Positions 31,534 through 41,433 of a stretch of DNA of 64,000 nt are shown here, piece by piece. The position numbers and the translations under genes were made by a program. The notes beneath the pieces were generated by a model. It did no database searches. It had not been told where the DNA came from and saw only the letters and a program-made list of their open reading frames with translations. This DNA is from Deinococcus piscis (GTDB taxonomy: Bacteria; Deinococcota; Deinococci; Deinococcales; Deinococcaceae): NCBI RefSeq assembly GCF_014653275.1, contig NZ_BNAL01000003.1, positions 80,235 to 144,234 on the forward strand, read 5' to 3'. The first letter of the stretch is position 1. Every line of letters starts with the position of its first letter.

Positions 31534-32406
31534 ATGGCCTCAGTTTTTACCGCCCCGTCCTCAGCGGCGCCCTACCGCGCCGGCTGGATTCATTACACCA
31601 ACGTCGCGCCCATTCTGGACCCGCTTGAGGTGCCGCCAGGTGTCAGCGTGGTGACCGGCGTACCTACCGAAATGAACGCCGCGCTGCTCGAAGGACGGGT
31701 AGACATCGCCAACATCAGCGTGGCTGAATTTATCCGCCACGCGGACCGGCTGGCGGCCCTGCCGGACTTCAGCGTGAGCGTGTTGGGGCAAGTCTACTCG
31801 GTGAACCTGTTTCATACCGTGCCGCTGCCAGAGCTCCGGCGCGTGGCGCTTACGGCGCAGAGTGCGACCAGCGTGGCGCTGCTGGAAGTGCTGCTGCGCG
31901 AGTGGGGCCTGTCGCCCACGCTGACCCGCGAAGAAGGCACCGCGCAGGAGCTGCTGGCACGCGGCTACGACGGCGTGCTGCGGATAGGCGACAGTGCCCT
32001 GCGCGAGTGGTACGAGGTGGTCGGCCCGCTGGCAGAGGACGCCAGCATGACCCGCTTGCCGCACCAGGGCGGGGCCGTCACCGTTACAGACCTCTCGCAG
32101 GAGTGGTACCGCCTGACCGGACAGCCGTTTGTCTTTGCGGTGTGGGCCTACCGCAAGGACGCCCCGCCCCCACCCGACCTGCTGCGGGCCATGCGGGGCG
32201 CCCGCCGCCAGGGGCTGGGCGAGCTGGGCGCTATCGCCGGGCGGCATGCTCAGCGGCTGGAGCTGCCGCAGCGGGTGGTGCAGCACTACCTGTGGAATTT
32301 CCGCTATCACCTGGAAGAACCGGACCGGCGCGGCCTGCACCGCTTCGCCGACTTGCTGCTGCCCGGACATGCACCGCTGGAATGGGGCCCCCAAATCACC
32401 CCTTGA
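31534..32406 (+). CDS. mqnA: chorismate dehydratase MqnA
   Basis: 290 aa. First step of the futalosine pathway: dehydrates chorismate to 3-enolpyruvylbenzoate. Periplasmic-binding-protein-like fold with AGWIHYTNVAPI, GVPTEMNAALLEGRVDIANIS and YDGVLRIGDSAL as in the MqnA/MqnD family. ATG 31534 with GGAGA 5 nt upstream; GTG 31531 also possible. Same strand as mqnE but separated from it by small membrane genes. Confidence 0.92.
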   Translation: MASVFTAPSSAAPYRAGWIHYTNVAPILDPLEVPPGVSVVTGVPTEMNAALLEGRVDIANISVAEFIRHADRLAALPDFSVSVLGQVYSVNLFHTVPLPELRRVALTAQSATSVALLEVLLREWGLSPTLTREEGTAQELLARGYDGVLRIGDSALREWYEVVGPLAEDASMTRLPHQGGAVTVTDLSQEWYRLTGQPFVFAVWAYRKDAPPPPDLLRAMRGARRQGLGELGAIAGRHAQRLELPQRVVQHYLWNFRYHLEEPDRRGLHRFADLLLPGHAPLEWGPQITP

Positions 32407-32463
32407 TGACAATTGTGTGCTGAAGATTTAACTTGGTTCAGAATTCCCGTACTCTTGGGCGAC

Positions 32464-33846
32464 ATGAACGACATTCTCTGGGGTATAGGAGGCATTCTGG
32501 GCCTCCTGGCTATCGGCTGGATTTTCTCGGCCAACCGCGCGGCCATCAACTGGCGCACCGTGCTGGGCGCACTTGCCATTCAATTCCTGCTGGCCTTTAT
32601 GGTGCTGTTCTGGGGGCCGGGCAAGGCGGCGCTACAGTGGGTCTCTGCTGGGGTGCAAAAGGTCATCGGTAACGCCCAGGAAGGCATTAACTTCCTGTTC
32701 GGTAACCTGACCAACGGCTCAGCGATGGACAGCGTGGGCTTTATTTTTGCCTTCAACGTCCTGCCGATCATCGTCTTTTTCAGCTCGCTGATCGCGGTGC
32801 TGTACTACCTGGGCATCATGCAGTGGGTCATCCGGCTGCTGGGTGGGGCCCTGGGCCGCTTGCTGGGCACCAGCGACGGCGAGAGCCTCTCGGCCACCGC
32901 CAACATCTTTGTAGGCCAGACTGAAGCGCCGCTGGTGGTCAAGCCCTATATCGCCGGGATGACCCGCTCGGAGCTGTTCGCGGTGATGGTGGGCGGCCTC
33001 GCCAGCGTGGCGGGCAGCACCCTGGCCGGTTACGCCGGGCTGGGTGTGCGCCTGGATTACCTGATTGCCGCGTCCTTCATGGCGGCTCCCGCCGGCCTGC
33101 TGATGGCGAAGCTGCTGTTTCCCGAAACCCAGCAGACCCAGGATTACGGTGCAGGTCGCCCTGGCGTGGCCCAGACCGCGGCGGTGCCGACTCCCGATGG
33201 TCCTGTCACCCTGGTCGCCCCTGCCGCCGCTGGCACGGGCCGCGAAGTGGAGGGCATGGGCGCGGACGCTACTCCTACCGCCCCCAATGTGGACCAGGAC
33301 GGCGACACCAACGTGATTGACGCTGCGGCCCGTGGCGCTTCCGAAGGCATGGCGCTGGCGCTGAACGTGGGCGCGATGCTGCTGGCCTTTATCGGTCTGA
33401 TTGCCCTGATCAACCTGATTCTGGGCGGAATCGGCGGCCTGTTCGGCTTCGAGGGCCTGACCGTGCAGCTGATTCTGGGCTACCTGTTCTCGCCGCTGGC
33501 CACCCTGATCGGTGTGCCCTGGTCCGAGGCCGTACAGGCGGGCAGCTTCCTGGGCCAAAAGCTGGTCACCAACGAGTTTGTGGCGTTTATTGACTTCGCC
33601 AATGCCCTCAAAGAAGGCGGCATTACGCCCAAGGTCGAGGCCATCGTCACCTTCGCGCTGTGCGGCTTTGCCAACTTCAGCTCGCTGGGTATCTTGCTGG
33701 GCGGCCTGGGCGGCATGGCTCCCAGCCGCCGCCCCGACATTGCGCAGCTGGGCATGCGTGCCATCGCCGCTGGCGTACTTGCCAACCTGATGAGCGGCAC
33801 CATCGCCGGGATGCTGGTGGCCATGGCAGGCGCAGGCACCCAGTAA
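32464..33846 (+). CDS. concentrative nucleoside transporter (CNT/NupC family)
   Basis: 460 aa, multiple membrane helices. Family markers include [37 protein letters not shown], and the C-terminal [14 protein letters not shown] and [15 protein letters not shown] segments. A hydrophilic insert at about residues 222-290 (TQDYGAG to VIDAAARG) is longer than usual and Ala/Pro/Thr-rich. ATG 32464 follows TACTCT (32450-32455) by 8 nt. A nucleoside importer near mqn genes may be coincidental. Confidence 0.92.
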   Translation: MNDILWGIGGILGLLAIGWIFSANRAAINWRTVLGALAIQFLLAFMVLFWGPGKAALQWVSAGVQKVIGNAQEGINFLFGNLTNGSAMDSVGFIFAFNVLPIIVFFSSLIAVLYYLGIMQWVIRLLGGALGRLLGTSDGESLSATANIFVGQTEAPLVVKPYIAGMTRSELFAVMVGGLASVAGSTLAGYAGLGVRLDYLIAASFMAAPAGLLMAKLLFPETQQTQDYGAGRPGVAQTAAVPTPDGPVTLVAPAAAGTGREVEGMGADATPTAPNVDQDGDTNVIDAAARGASEGMALALNVGAMLLAFIGLIALINLILGGIGGLFGFEGLTVQLILGYLFSPLATLIGVPWSEAVQAGSFLGQKLVTNEFVAFIDFANALKEGGITPKVEAIVTFALCGFANFSSLGILLGGLGGMAPSRRPDIAQLGMRAIAAGVLANLMSGTIAGMLVAMAGAGTQ

Positions 33847-33879
33847 TATCCCCGCCTTGTCCTAAGGTCTGTTTTTTCT

Positions 33880-33911
33880 GCGCCGCTCCCCCCGTGGGGC
33901 GGCGCTTTCTT
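33880..33911 (+). terminator. terminator after the nucleoside transporter gene
   Basis: GCGCCGC-T-CCCC pairs with GGGGCGGCGC (33880-33905, one bulge), then TTTCTT. Confidence 0.8.
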
Positions 33912-34061
33912 GCCGGCCCAGTGTGCCCTTGCCTGTTCGGTGCGCCTCCGTGAGTTCGCCGTGTTTCGCCGCTGTGCGGGGGCGGTTGGCAGTGACCCTC
34001 TGCGCCCCATCCTGTGCGTCTCGGTGCCTTGTTTTGGGCCGGGTGCGGTACAGTTGCACAC

Positions 34062-35840
34062 GTGAGCGGCCCTCAGCGACCTGTCCCTTCCTCTGCGCGG
34101 CCATCTGGTGCTGACCCGGCGGATGTCCCCTCTGCGGCCAGTGCAGCCAACAGCAGCCCAACACGTACCGAACCTGCCCGCGCTGAATCCTTCAGGACCA
34201 GCCCCGACGCCGCTGGTCCCGACCTGCCCGAATCTGAAACCGGGCAGCCGGGGGCGCACGCTGCTGTTACGCCTGAACCTTCTGAGGGCACCCAGGCCCG
34301 GGGGGGCGGGCGCAAATCCCCTGCTTCCGGCCCCAAGTCGGTGCGCCAAAATACCCTCATCGTGATGGCCGGGACGCTGGGCTCACGGCTCTCTGGCGTC
34401 TTCCGTCAGCAGATCATCAACCTGTTCGACAACACCACCATGGACGCCTTTACCATGGCGGTCAAGGTGCCCAACCTGCTGCGCGAGCTGCTGGCCGAAG
34501 GGGCGCTGGTCAACTCCTTTATCCCAGTGTACAAATCGCTGAGTACCGTGGAACGCCGCCGTCTGGCACAGGCCTTCAGCGGTGTGATGATTGCGGTGAA
34601 CCTGCTGCTCACCGCGCTGGGCATTCTGGGTGCGCCCTACGTGGTGGACTTGCTGCTGGCCGCCGATTCCAACGTGGACCCGGTGCTGACCCTGTACATG
34701 ACCCGCCTAGTGATGCCTTTTTTGATGCTGATCAGCCTCTCAAGCGTGGCGATGGGCCTGCTGAACGCCGACGAGCACTTCAAGGAAAGCAGCTTCGCGC
34801 CAGTGGCGTTCAACATCGCCAGCATCATCGCGCTGCTGCTGCTGCCTCAGCAGGCCACCTGGCTGGCGATGGGCTGGCTGGTCGGTGGCCTGGCGCAACT
34901 GGTCGTGCAGCTGCCCGCCCTGAACCGCTTTGGGCTGCTGCCGCGCCCTGCCCTGACCGGCCACCCCGCACTGGGCCGCGTCCTGCGGCAAATGGCGCCC
35001 TTTACCCTAACGGCGGGCACCCGGCAGATTCTGAATATCTACGTGTCGCGCCTGCTCAGCAACGCGCAGCTGTTTCCGGCGGGCACGCAGGCAGGCTACA
35101 CCAACGCCGAGGCCCTCTTTACGATGGCAAACGGCCTCTTTGTGGTGTCGCCCGCGCTGGCACTGTTTCCGCGCTTTTCACAGCTGGCCGCCGACGGCCA
35201 CTGGCCCGCGTTCCGGGCGTTGACCTTGCAGGCCATGCGCTCGACCACCTTTATGGCGGCTCCGGTGAGTGCGCTGCTGGTGGCTCTGGCCCCCTACGCA
35301 GCCAGCATCTTCAACCTGACCGGCTCGGTGCCTGAAACCCGGCTGGCGGCTACCTCCGGCATCCTGGCAGGCTGGGCGCTGGCGCTGGTGCCCTGGGCGC
35401 TGGTGACCATCTTGCTGCGTACCTTTTATGCGCGTGAGCGCACCCGTGACGCGGTGGTGGTCAGCGCGACTGGCTTCGTGCTGGAAGTCGTGCTCTACAA
35501 CCTGCTGGTGCCGGTCATCGGGTTTTGGGGGTTCGGGGTCAGTACCGCCATCAGCGGCGTGCTGATGACCCTGGCGCTGCTGTTCCTGTACCGCCGCGCC
35601 GTGCCACTTCCACTGGACTCGCTGCTGGCTCACCTGGGGCGGGTGCTGCCGCTGGCCGCGCTGGCTGGGGTTCTGGCCTGGGTCATGACCCGCTTTTTGC
35701 CCGCGCCCGGCCCGCTGCTGCCCAGCTTGGTGGTGCTGGCGGTGGCGGGCGGCACCGGCTTGACGGCGTACCTGGCCGGCGCCGCGCTGCTGCGGATGCC
35801 CGAAGTGGACGGCGTGGTACGGCGCTTGCGGCGCAGCTAA
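34062..35840 (+). CDS. murJ: lipid II flippase MurJ with a long N-terminal extension
   Basis: 592 aa. Flips the peptidoglycan precursor across the membrane. The MATE-like core begins near residue 92 (NTLIVMAGTLGSRLSGVFRQ) with 14 predicted helices, including VPNLLRELLAEGALVNSFIP and LFFxRAVP-like late helices. The first ~90 residues are Ser/Ala/Pro/Glu-rich and probably disordered in the cytoplasm, which is uncommon. GTG 34062 follows TACAGT (34049-34054) by 7 nt, supporting translation of the extension. Confidence 0.9.
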   Translation: MSGPQRPVPSSARPSGADPADVPSAASAANSSPTRTEPARAESFRTSPDAAGPDLPESETGQPGAHAAVTPEPSEGTQARGGGRKSPASGPKSVRQNTLIVMAGTLGSRLSGVFRQQIINLFDNTTMDAFTMAVKVPNLLRELLAEGALVNSFIPVYKSLSTVERRRLAQAFSGVMIAVNLLLTALGILGAPYVVDLLLAADSNVDPVLTLYMTRLVMPFLMLISLSSVAMGLLNADEHFKESSFAPVAFNIASIIALLLLPQQATWLAMGWLVGGLAQLVVQLPALNRFGLLPRPALTGHPALGRVLRQMAPFTLTAGTRQILNIYVSRLLSNAQLFPAGTQAGYTNAEALFTMANGLFVVSPALALFPRFSQLAADGHWPAFRALTLQAMRSTTFMAAPVSALLVALAPYAASIFNLTGSVPETRLAATSGILAGWALALVPWALVTILLRTFYARERTRDAVVVSATGFVLEVVLYNLLVPVIGFWGFGVSTAISGVLMTLALLFLYRRAVPLPLDSLLAHLGRVLPLAALAGVLAWVMTRFLPAPGPLLPSLVVLAVAGGTGLTAYLAGAALLRMPEVDGVVRRLRRS

Positions 35841-35911
35841 GGGGCGGTGCCGCTGCGCTGAGCCTGATGGGGGAGGAGAGAAAAGTGCTGAGCCTTCCCG
35901 TTAGGTTTCTG

Positions 35912-36002
35912 GTGCCCGGATTGCCCCATGTCCAGTTCCCCCGTGCCTGGCTTCTGCGTGCCCGGTTTCTACGTGTCCAGCTCCTGCGCGCCGAACTCTT
36001 CT
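35912..36002 (+). repeat. degenerate 15-bp tandem repeat
   Basis: Four exact-period units at 35943, 35958, 35973 and 35988 share the pattern GTGYCYRGYTYCTRC, with weaker units upstream from 35912. The array straddles the 3' end of the DUF218 gene. Confidence 0.6.
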
Positions 36003-36562
36003 GTGCGCATGCCCTCATAGTCCAGCAGCAGGTACGCGGCCCAGGCCAGGCGTTCGCGTAGGCGGTAGCGTAGGCCCGCGCTGGGCCACAGCGGGCTGGG
36101 GCTGGCATTGGCGTCAAAGCCCATATCGCGGGCCATCGCCAGGGCGCGTGGCGCGTGGACATGGTCGGTGACCACCGTGACGGCGGCGTGTGGGGGCAGC
36201 AGCTCAGCGGCGTAGTTCAGATTCTGGGCCGTAGTGCGGCTGCGTTCTTCAGCCTTGAGGATGCCAGCGGGCACACCGTGGCGCTTCAGGTAGCTCACGC
36301 CCACGCCGCCCTCGGTGTAGGGGTCGCCGTCCTGACGGCCCCCCGTGACCACGATGGTCTGGACGCCGCCCGCCTGATACAGTTCCAGCGCATGGTCCAG
36401 ACGCACCTGAAAGGCGGGACTGGGCCGCCCCGCGTACTGCGCCGCGCCCAGCACCACCAGCGTGGGGTGGGGCTTTTCCTGCGGCACCCCCAGCGGCCAC
36501 AGAAAAAAAGCAGCCAGCGCCAGGGTCAGCAGGGTCAGGGTGCGGAGAAGGCGGCCAAACAT
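35969..36562 (-). CDS. DUF218 (YdcF/SanA-like) membrane-anchored protein
   Basis: 197 aa. N-terminal transmembrane anchor (LTLLTLALAAFFLWPLGV), then the DUF218 fold: TLVVLGAAQYAGRPSPAF, DHALELYQAGGVQTIVVTGG, EERSRTTAQNLNYAAELL and VVTDHVHAPRALAMARDMG. Family members act on envelope or peptidoglycan-related substrates, but the reaction is not established. ATG 36562 follows TATGCT (36571-36576) by 8 nt. Its last codons lie within a degenerate repeat. Confidence 0.88.
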   Translation of the reverse strand: MFGRLLRTLTLLTLALAAFFLWPLGVPQEKPHPTLVVLGAAQYAGRPSPAFQVRLDHALELYQAGGVQTIVVTGGRQDGDPYTEGGVGVSYLKRHGVPAGILKAEERSRTTAQNLNYAAELLPPHAAVTVVTDHVHAPRALAMARDMGFDANASPSPLWPSAGLRYRLRERLAWAAYLLLDYEGMRTEEFGAQELDT

Positions 36563-36740
36563 TGCGCCCCAGCATAGGCCAAAATTTCGCTTCTGGCGCG
36601 CTGGGCTGCCGTCCGACGGGCATCAGGTGCAAGAGGGGCCGCGCCGTCATGTGTCCTGGAAAGGGCGTGATAGCCTCCTACCCATATCCAGCTGCCAGCA
36701 CTGTCCGCTGCAAGTGACGTCTAGGGGAGAATCAATTTTC

Positions 36741-39700
36741 ATGTCAAAAACACTGGTCATCGTGGAATCGCCTGCCAAAGCCAAAACCATCGCCAAGTAC
36801 CTGGGAAAGGGCTACGCGGTGGAATCCAGCATTGGGCACATCCGTGACCTGCCGCGCAGCGCCGCCGATATCCCCGAGAAGTACAAGAAGGAGTCCTGGG
36901 CACGCCTGGGCCTGAATGTGGATGACGACTTCCGGCCCCTGTATGTGGTGTCGCCCGAAAAGCGGACCCACGTAGCGCACCTGCGGAGGCTGGCCGCCCA
37001 GGCCGACGAAATCATCCTGGCGACTGACGATGACCGCGAGGGCGAAAGCATCGCCTGGCACCTGTTCGAGGAGCTGAAACCCAAAGTCCCGGTGCGCCGG
37101 ATGGTGTTCCACGAAATCACCAAGGAAGCCATCCAGAAGGCCATCGGGCAGCCACGCGACATCGACACCAACCTGGTCGAAGCCCAGGAAACCCGCCGTG
37201 CCCTGGACCGGCTCTATGGTTATGAGGTCAGCCCAGTGCTGTGGAAAAAGGTGGCCCCCAAACTGAGCGCGGGCCGGGTGCAGTCGGTGGCGACCCGCAT
37301 GCTGGTTGAGCGCGAGCGTGAGCGGATGCTGTTTGTGAGCGGGACTTGGTGGGACCTGCTGGTCACCGCTGAAAAGGACGGACAGACCTTCCCAGCGCGG
37401 CTGATTGAGGTGGCTGGTGAGCGGCTGGCGGTAGGCAAGGACTTTGACGCGGCCACCGGGAAGCTGAAAAAAGCCTCCGAAGTCCGTCTGCTGACCGAAG
37501 CCGAGGCGAACGTACTGGCGGCGGCTTTGCGCGGCACGGCCCTCACCGTGCTGAGCGCCGAGGAAAAACCCTTTACCCAGCGCCCGCCCGCGCCCTTTAT
37601 CACGTCCACCTTGCAGCAAGAGGGTGGGCGCAAGCTGGGCATGTCGGCCACGCGCACCATGCGGGCGGCACAGAAGCTGTACGAAGGCGGCTATATCACC
37701 TACATGCGCACCGATTCCACCAACCTCAGCAGTGAGGCGGTGGGTGCGGCCCGGAAGCAGGCCGCGCAGATGTATGGGGCCGATTACGTCTCGCCGCAGC
37801 CCCGTGTGTACGCCAAGAAGAGCAAAAACGCCCAGGAAGCCCACGAGGCGATTCGTCCGGCGGGCAGTTCTTTCCGCACGCCTGAGAGCCTGCGCGGTGA
37901 GCTGGGCGGCGACGAGTGGCGGTTGTACGACCTGGTTTGGAAGCGGACCGTGGCCTCGCAGATGGCGGACGCCAGGGGCCTGAGCCTGCGGGTGCGCCTG
38001 GGCGGTCAGGCTGGGCGCGATCCCGTGACCCTGGCCGCGTCGGGCCGCACCATCAGCTTTCCCGGCTTTCTGCGCGCCTATGTAGAGGGCAGCGATGACC
38101 CCGCCGCCGCACTGGGGGACCGGGAAACCCACCTGCCTCCGCTGCGCGAAGGGGACCGCGCCCAGGCTCAGGACGTGCAGCCCGAAGGCCACCAGACCCA
38201 GCCGCCGGCCCGCTTCACCGAGGCCAGCCTGGTGCAGGCGCTGGAAGCGGCGGGCATTGGCCGGCCCAGCACGTATGCCAGCATCATCGGCACCATTCAG
38301 GACCGGGGCTACGCGCAGAAAAAAGGCTCCGCGCTCATTCCCAGCTGGACAGCGTTTGCCACCTCGGCGCTGCTGGAACACCATTTCGGGCAGCTGGTGG
38401 ACTACGATTTCACCGCCCGCATGGAAGAAGACCTGGACGAAATCGCGGGTGGGCGTGAACACCGTATTCCTTACCTGAAGCGCTTTTATCTGGGCAGTGG
38501 CCCGCAGGAGCAGCCGGGCGAAGCCCCCGCTTTTGGCCTGCGCCCCCTGATTGAGACCAAGATGGGCGAGATTGACGCACGCGGGATCGCCACCATTGAC
38601 GTGCCCCGGCTGCGTGGCAGCGGCATCGAGCTGCGGGTGGGCCGCTACGGGCCGTACATGCAGCGCGGCGACACCAAGGCCAACCTCCCCGAAGACCTAG
38701 TGCCTGACGAGCTGACCCTCGAAAAGGCCGAAGAACTGCTGTCCCTGCCGAGCGGCGACAACGAACTGGGCACCGACCCGGAAACCGGGCAGCTGGTGTT
38801 CGCCCGCGCCGGGCGCTACGGCCCTTACGTCACTCTGGGCGGCGAGGAAGGCAAGCCGCTCAAGACCGCCAGCCTGTTTCCCTCTGATTCCCTGAGCGAC
38901 ATGACCCTCGAGCGGGCGCTGGAACTGCTGAGCCTGCCCCGGCTGGTGGGCATTAGTGAAGGGCAGGAAATCTGGGCGATGAACGGGCGCTACGGTCCCT
39001 ACCTCAAGCGTGGGGGCGACTCGCGCAGTCTGACCAGTCACGACCAGCTGTTTGACGTGACTTTGGCGCAGGCCGAGGACATCTTCAAGCAGCCCAAGTA
39101 CGGCGGGCGCGGCCAGGCGGCGGCCCCGCTGGCGGTGTTCCAGAATGAAGGCCAGCCCGACATTCAGCTGAAAAAGGGCCGCTTTGGTCCTTATCTGACC
39201 GACGGCACCAGAAATGCCACGCTGCGTCAGGGCGAGAGCGCCGAAACGCTGAGCGCCGAGCAAGCCCTGAGCATCATGCAGGAGCGCGGCAAGGAGCCCA
39301 AGGGCAAGCCAGCCAGAGGGAAAAAGGCGGCAAGTACAGGGTCCAAAGCCAGTACCAGGAAAACCAGTACCAGCAAAGCCAGGACGGCCAAGTCCAAAGC
39401 CCCAGCCAAAGCCGCTCTGGCCTGGGCCGACCTGAAGCACCACCTGAACGTGCTCGGCGACACCGAGCGCCGCCTGGTCACGGCCACCCGTGAGGGTGGG
39501 CGCAAGGTCGAAGAGGTGGCCGCTGAGCTGGGCCTGGACGTGAAGCAGGCCAAAGGCATGAACTTGCAGGCCAGCCGTAAGCTGAACCAGGCGGCCCGCG
39601 CAGCTGGGGGGGGCGGCGAGGCTGCAACTCGCCCGGCGGCCAGCGGTGGCGCACGCAAGAGTGCCGCTAAGTCGGCTCCCATCACCTGGGAGCGGCTGCG

Positions 39701-39881
39701 GCCTTATCTCAGTGTGCTGTCGCCGGAGGAGCGTGCCCTGGTCACGGCCACCCGCGAGGGCGGGCGCAAGGTCGAAGAGGTGGCCACTGAGCTGGGCCTG
39801 GACGTGAAACAGGCCAAGGGCATGAACTTGCAGGCCAGCCGCAAGCTGAACCAGGCGGCCCGCGCTGACGGCATCGTGTAG
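36741..39881 (+). CDS. topA: DNA topoisomerase I with duplicated C-terminal module
   Basis: 1046 aa. TOPRIM domain (SKTLVIVESPAKAKTIAKYL, ATDDDREGESIAWH), catalytic Tyr near residue 321 in YITYMRTDSTNLS, and four C-terminal GRYGPY/GRFGPY repeats in place of Cys4 zinc fingers. A Lys/Ala/Ser/Thr linker leads to two almost identical helical modules (about 912-954 and 1000-1042, containing TREGGRKVEEVA and LGLDVKQAKGMNLQASRKL). AGGGGAGA precedes ATG 36741; a longer frame from 36462 lacks support. Confidence 0.95.
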   Translation: MSKTLVIVESPAKAKTIAKYLGKGYAVESSIGHIRDLPRSAADIPEKYKKESWARLGLNVDDDFRPLYVVSPEKRTHVAHLRRLAAQADEIILATDDDREGESIAWHLFEELKPKVPVRRMVFHEITKEAIQKAIGQPRDIDTNLVEAQETRRALDRLYGYEVSPVLWKKVAPKLSAGRVQSVATRMLVERERERMLFVSGTWWDLLVTAEKDGQTFPARLIEVAGERLAVGKDFDAATGKLKKASEVRLLTEAEANVLAAALRGTALTVLSAEEKPFTQRPPAPFITSTLQQEGGRKLGMSATRTMRAAQKLYEGGYITYMRTDSTNLSSEAVGAARKQAAQMYGADYVSPQPRVYAKKSKNAQEAHEAIRPAGSSFRTPESLRGELGGDEWRLYDLVWKRTVASQMADARGLSLRVRLGGQAGRDPVTLAASGRTISFPGFLRAYVEGSDDPAAALGDRETHLPPLREGDRAQAQDVQPEGHQTQPPARFTEASLVQALEAAGIGRPSTYASIIGTIQDRGYAQKKGSALIPSWTAFATSALLEHHFGQLVDYDFTARMEEDLDEIAGGREHRIPYLKRFYLGSGPQEQPGEAPAFGLRPLIETKMGEIDARGIATIDVPRLRGSGIELRVGRYGPYMQRGDTKANLPEDLVPDELTLEKAEELLSLPSGDNELGTDPETGQLVFARAGRYGPYVTLGGEEGKPLKTASLFPSDSLSDMTLERALELLSLPRLVGISEGQEIWAMNGRYGPYLKRGGDSRSLTSHDQLFDVTLAQAEDIFKQPKYGGRGQAAAPLAVFQNEGQPDIQLKKGRFGPYLTDGTRNATLRQGESAETLSAEQALSIMQERGKEPKGKPARGKKAASTGSKASTRKTSTSKARTAKSKAPAKAALAWADLKHHLNVLGDTERRLVTATREGGRKVEEVAAELGLDVKQAKGMNLQASRKLNQAARAAGGGGEAATRPAASGGARKSAAKSAPITWERLRPYLSVLSPEERALVTATREGGRKVEEVATELGLDVKQAKGMNLQASRKLNQAARADGIV
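39473..39865 (+). repeat. topA: 129-bp direct repeat inside topA
   Basis: 39473-39601 and 39737-39865 differ at 6 of 129 bases; five changes are silent and one gives Ala to Thr. The copies are offset by 264 bp. Confidence 0.95.
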
Positions 39882-39885
39882 TCCG

Positions 39886-40512
39886 GTGGCGGCCTCTGAG
39901 CGCACGGTGCCGCCCCAGCTGCGGCCCCGGCGCGAACCCAAGCAGGCCCGCAGCCGCCAGATGGTGGCCCGCATTCTGGCGGCTGCGGCTGAGGAGTTTG
40001 CCGCCGTGGGCACCGAGCAGGCCACCACCAACCGCATCGCGGCGCGGGCGGGCGTGTCGCCGGGGTCGCTGTATCAGTTTTTCCCTGGCAAGGCGGCGCT
40101 GCTGGCCGCACTGCAACTGGAGTGGACCGAGCGGCTGCGTGTGGAGCTGGGCGCGGCGCTGCGGGAGGTGCAGGCCGCCAGTGCCGGTGAGATGGTGGAC
40201 GCCGTGCTGGACACCCATGCCCGGCTCAATGCCGAGCCGCCTGGCCTGCTGGCCGTGCTGGTGTTCAGCCGCTCACGGGTGCCAGGGTCGCTGGACCTGC
40301 GCCGCTCTACCGCGCAGCAGCTAGAAGAGCTCTTGGCGCTCCGCGCTCCCTCCCTCTCGGCAGAGCGCCGTTACGCCGCCGTAAACGTCATCATTCACCT
40401 GGCCAACGGGCTGTATTTCCTGCGCAACACCTCCGGTGCGGCGGACCCGGTGGTGCGCGGCGAGGTGCGGGCAGCGCTGGTGGCCTACTTGGAAAGCCTG
40501 CTGGAACACTGA
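39886..40512 (+). CDS. TetR-family transcriptional regulator
   Basis: 208 aa. HTH: RILAAAAEEFAAVGTEQATT NRIAARAGVSPGSLYQFF, the standard TetR N-terminal domain, followed by a variable ligand-binding domain. GTG 39886 is 4 nt after the topA stop. It lies upstream of, and on the same strand as, the SDR-acyl-CoA dehydrogenase-kinase operon, so it is a candidate regulator of that operon (inference). Confidence 0.88.
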   Translation: MAASERTVPPQLRPRREPKQARSRQMVARILAAAAEEFAAVGTEQATTNRIAARAGVSPGSLYQFFPGKAALLAALQLEWTERLRVELGAALREVQAASAGEMVDAVLDTHARLNAEPPGLLAVLVFSRSRVPGSLDLRRSTAQQLEELLALRAPSLSAERRYAAVNVIIHLANGLYFLRNTSGAADPVVRGEVRAALVAYLESLLEH

Positions 40513-40567
40513 AGATTTGCGAGTGCTGCACCGGCATTTGCCCCCACTCAGCGCGCCAAAATGCGAG

Positions 40568-40597
40568 TTGAGAAACGCGAGTCCAGCCACGCATAAT
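40568..40597 (+). promoter_or_regulatory. promoter of the SDR / acyl-CoA dehydrogenase operon
   Basis: TTGAGA (40568-40573), 18-bp spacer, CATAAT (40592-40597). A leader of about 55 nt with GGGAGGA precedes ATG 40660. Confidence 0.6.
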
Positions 40598-40659
40598 AGG
40601 CTTCTACCCACCTATAGACGCTGTTTTGCGCTCCCTGACCGGGGGCGGGAGGACGATAT

Positions 40660-41433
40660 ATGGAACTTCAGGAGCATCCCCTCTTTGGACTCCGGGGCCA
40701 GGTGGCCCTGATTACTGGTGGCGGCAGCGGCCTGGGCCTGCAAATGGCCGAGGCCCTCACCGAGATGGGCGCCAGCGTGGTGCTGTGTGCCCGCAAATTG
40801 GAGCGCTGCGAGGCCGCCGCTGCCGCGCTGCGTGAACGCGGCGCACAGGCGATAGCCGTGGCCTGCAACGTGACCGACCCTGCAAGTGTGCAGGCCGCCG
40901 TGCAGGCCGCCATAGACGAATTTGGGCGGCTGGACATTCTGGTCAACAATGCTGGCACCACCTGGGCGGCCCCCACCGAGGACATGACGCTAGAGCAGTG
41001 GAACAAGGTGATGGATACCAACCTGACCGGTGTGTTTTTGTGTTCGCAGGCGGCGGGCCGGGTCATGCTGGCCCAGGGCAGCGGCTCGATCATCAACATT
41101 GCCTCGGTGGCGGGGATGCGCGGCACGCCCAGCCACTTTCCAGTGATCGGGTACAGCGCCAGCAAGGGCGGCGTCATCACCTTTACCCGTGACCTGGCCT
41201 GGAAGTGGGGTCCCCGGGGCATCCGCGTGAATGCCATCGCGCCAGGCTGGTTTCCCAGTGACATGTCGCGGGTCTTGCTGGAGCGCTACGAGAAAGAATT
41301 CCTGGCGGCCATTCCGCTGGGCCGCTTCGGCGGCGAACAGGACCTCAAGGGCGCGGCCATTTTCCTGGCGTCGCGGGCGTCGGCGTACATGACCGGGCAG
41401 GTGCTGGTGGTGGACGGCGGGCAGACCGCGTGA
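40660..41433 (+). CDS. short-chain dehydrogenase/reductase
   Basis: 257 aa. NAD(P) site [23 protein letters not shown], catalytic Ser in IASVAGM and YSASKGG (Tyr-Lys pair), C-terminal [22 protein letters not shown] before ATG 40660. Its stop overlaps the acyl-CoA dehydrogenase start (GTGA), so the three genes 40660-43786 are co-translated. Probably acts on a hydroxyacyl or keto substrate of acyl-CoA turnover. Confidence 0.93.
   Translation: MELQEHPLFGLRGQVALITGGGSGLGLQMAEALTEMGASVVLCARKLERCEAAAAALRERGAQAIAVACNVTDPASVQAAVQAAIDEFGRLDILVNNAGTTWAAPTEDMTLEQWNKVMDTNLTGVFLCSQAAGRVMLAQGSGSIINIASVAGMRGTPSHFPVIGYSASKGGVITFTRDLAWKWGPRGIRVNAIAPGWFPSDMSRVLLERYEKEFLAAIPLGRFGGEQDLKGAAIFLASRASAYMTGQVLVVDGGQTA

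Noticed and set aside
36744..38462. 572-codon minus-strand open frame opposite topA
   Set aside because: Antisense shadow of topA; no recognisable protein features.
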